NCBI RefSeq assembly: GCF_013520985.1
Contig: NZ_JACDTY010000018.1
Location: 1 to 64,000 of the forward strand
DNA from: Mesorhizobium neociceri
GTDB taxonomy: Bacteria > Pseudomonadota > Alphaproteobacteria > Rhizobiales > Rhizobiaceae
DNA: 64,000 nucleotides
Direction: 5' to 3'
Shown: in pieces, positions 62,872 through 64,000 of the stretch
Layout of the letters: every line of letters begins with the position of its first letter
How positions within the stretch are numbered: position 1 is the stretch's first letter
Made by a program: the position numbers and the translations under genes
The notes under the pieces: model-generated
Databases searched by the model: none
The model's input: only the letters and a program-made list of their open reading frames with translations
Told to the model about the DNA's origin: nothing

Positions 62872-63956
62872 GCTTTCGCTCCGCGCCGGCCGGAGCCGAC
62901 CATCGGCGCCGAAATGCTGTCCAGCGGCCAGCGCGAACGCGGCACGAAATCGAAGCCGTTCTCTTGCGACAGCCCAGCCCGCAACCGCTCAATGCCGGCC
63001 CAGGCGATCATCGCCGCATTGTCGGTGCACAGTTTCAGCGGCGGCGCGACGAAGGCGAAGCCGGCCTCGGCGCACTGCTTCTGCAGCGTCGCCTTGATCG
63101 TGCTGTTGGCGGCGACGCCACCGGCGACGACCAGCGAGGGCGTGGTCTTGTCGGGAAATTCCTGGCGGAAGCGGGCAAGCGCGCGGGCCACGCGGTCGCC
63201 CAGCGCATCGGCCACCGCCGCCTGGAACGAAGCGCAGATGTCGGCGACGTCCTGCTCGCTCAGCGGTTGGATGGCCGTAGCCGCCTGGCGTACGGCGGTC
63301 TTGAGGCCGGAGAAAGAGAAATCAGGCTGCGCCGAGCCTTTCATCGGCCGTGGAAAGGCAAATCGCGTCGCATCGCCCGTGGCCGCAGCTTTCTCGACAT
63401 TCGGACCGCCGGGATAGGGCAGGCCGAGCATTTTCGCCGTCTTGTCGAAAGCTTCGCCGAGCGCGTCATCGATGGTGGTCGCCCAGCGCTGGTAGTCGCC
63501 GACGCCGCGCACGGCGACGATCTGGGTATGGCCGCCGGAAACCAGCAGCAGCAGATAGGGAAAGTCGAGCCCGTCGGTCAGCCTTGCGGTCAGCGCATGG
63601 CCTTCGAGATGGTTGATGGCGATCAGCGGCTTGCCGGCGGCCGCGGCAATCGCCTTGGCGGTCATCAGGCCGACGATCAGCCCGCCGACCAAGCCGGGGC
63701 CGGCAGTGGCGGCAATGGCGTCAATATCGGCAAGGGCGATGCCCGAATCGGCAAGGGCAGCCTCGACAATGCCGTCCAGCGCTTCGACGTGGGCGCGCGC
63801 TGCGATCTCCGGCACGACGCCGCCAAAGGCGGCATGTTCCTCGATCTGGCTGAGCACGATGTCGGACGCGATGACAGGCGCGGAAGCGCCGTCCAGCGTC
63901 ACCACGCTGGCGGCGGTCTCGTCGCAACTCGTCTCAATGCCCAGAACGCGGATCAA
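62868..63956 (-). CDS. tsaD: tRNA N6-adenosine threonylcarbamoyltransferase TsaD
   Basis: A 362-residue Kae1/TsaD protein. Start VLGIETSCDETAASVV; metal-binding His pair in INHLEGHAL; further signatures LLLVSGGHTQI and LVVAGGVAANSTIKATL. It transfers threonylcarbamoyl to A37 of tRNAs reading ANN codons. TTG start at 63956; no better ATG is in range. Upstream 63957-64000 is non-coding within the window. Confidence 0.96.
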   Translation of the reverse strand: MIRVLGIETSCDETAASVVTLDGASAPVIASDIVLSQIEEHAAFGGVVPEIAARAHVEALDGIVEAALADSGIALADIDAIAATAGPGLVGGLIVGLMTAKAIAAAAGKPLIAINHLEGHALTARLTDGLDFPYLLLLVSGGHTQIVAVRGVGDYQRWATTIDDALGEAFDKTAKMLGLPYPGGPNVEKAAATGDATRFAFPRPMKGSAQPDFSFSGLKTAVRQAATAIQPLSEQDVADICASFQAAVADALGDRVARALARFRQEFPDKTTPSLVVAGGVAANSTIKATLQKQCAEAGFAFVAPPLKLCTDNAAMIAWAGIERLRAGLSQENGFDFVPRSRWPLDSISAPMVGSGRRGAKA

Positions 63957-64000
63957 TTCGTCGCTGTCTCCAGAGATTGTGTCGCCGGACTTTCCTAGTT

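Noticed and set aside
61429..63417. 662-codon plus-strand frame across the GT39-like 3' end, gpsA and tsaD
   Set aside because: Overlaps three well-supported genes in other frames and runs through a palindromic repeat.

Overview
The window is high-GC chromosomal DNA of an alphaproteobacterium. Gene content and order point to Rhizobiales, most likely Mesorhizobium or a close relative. The evidence is the ccm-acnA-DUF1223-DUF2794 neighbourhood, DUF1127 mini-proteins, the tesA/ABC transporter divergon, sdhCDAB, a glnK-amtB pair behind a sigma-54 promoter, a CenR-like regulator beside an L,D-transpeptidase, tsaD-gpsA, and many palindromic intergenic repeats of the kind that crowd Mesorhizobium genomes. 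Most genes are core housekeeping. No rRNA, tRNA, CRISPR array or prophage is visible.

Layout. 0-2 kb: the end of an IS630-type transposase, a tautomerase, an SMP-30/gluconolactonase and a DUF1127 protein. 2.1-4.5 kb: a cytochrome c maturation operon (ccmA, ccmB, ccmD, ccmG, minus strand) that lacks ccmC and carries palindromic repeats. 4.7-10 kb: acnA, a DUF1223 protein, a probable minus-strand structured RNA and a DUF2794 protein. 10-16 kb: a Bax-inhibitor-1 protein and the tesA/ABC exporter divergon, with a repeat inside the permease's 5' coding end. 15.6-24 kb: thpR, a tyrosine phosphatase, a pterin dehydratase, an IalB-like protein, a ClC channel, rlmN, a LysE exporter and argG. 24.3-25.6 kb: two near-identical tandem lipoproteins, then a terminator split by an IS-derived palindrome. 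25.7-28.5 kb: a lytic transglycosylase, a zinc peptidase-like protein and an SH3 protein. 28.9-32.8 kb: sdhCDA, a DUF3052 gene, sdhB. 33-41 kb: mixed small genes, an AraC-type regulator with a probable frameshift, a GMC oxidoreductase and a UbiH-family hydroxylase. 41-48.5 kb: tesB, glnK-amtB, a tiny RiPP-precursor-like ORF, ftsK and a LolA-like gene with a Tat-like signal. 48.6-55.5 kb: xthA, a CenR-like regulator, an L,D-transpeptidase, a LysR regulator, and a methyltransferase/EVE/YciI operon. 55.9-61.8 kb: a tightly coupled six-gene glycan operon. 61.9-64 kb: gpsA and tsaD.

The most notable items are: (1) the six-gene glycan operon (GT2 with membrane tail, methyltransferase, GtrA, methyltransferase, GT4, GT39-like membrane transferase), which looks inserted between YciI-EVE and gpsA-tsaD; (2) an orphan 29-residue peptide with a lasso-type leader motif; (3) a probable minus-strand small RNA at about 8.76-8.99 kb, supported by G-U compensated pairing and a terminator; (4) a palindromic repeat inside the start of an ABC permease gene; (5) a 47-bp IS-end palindrome in a terminator loop with a CAT target duplication; (6) the missing ccmC. 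All functional names come from reading motifs; no database search was run.
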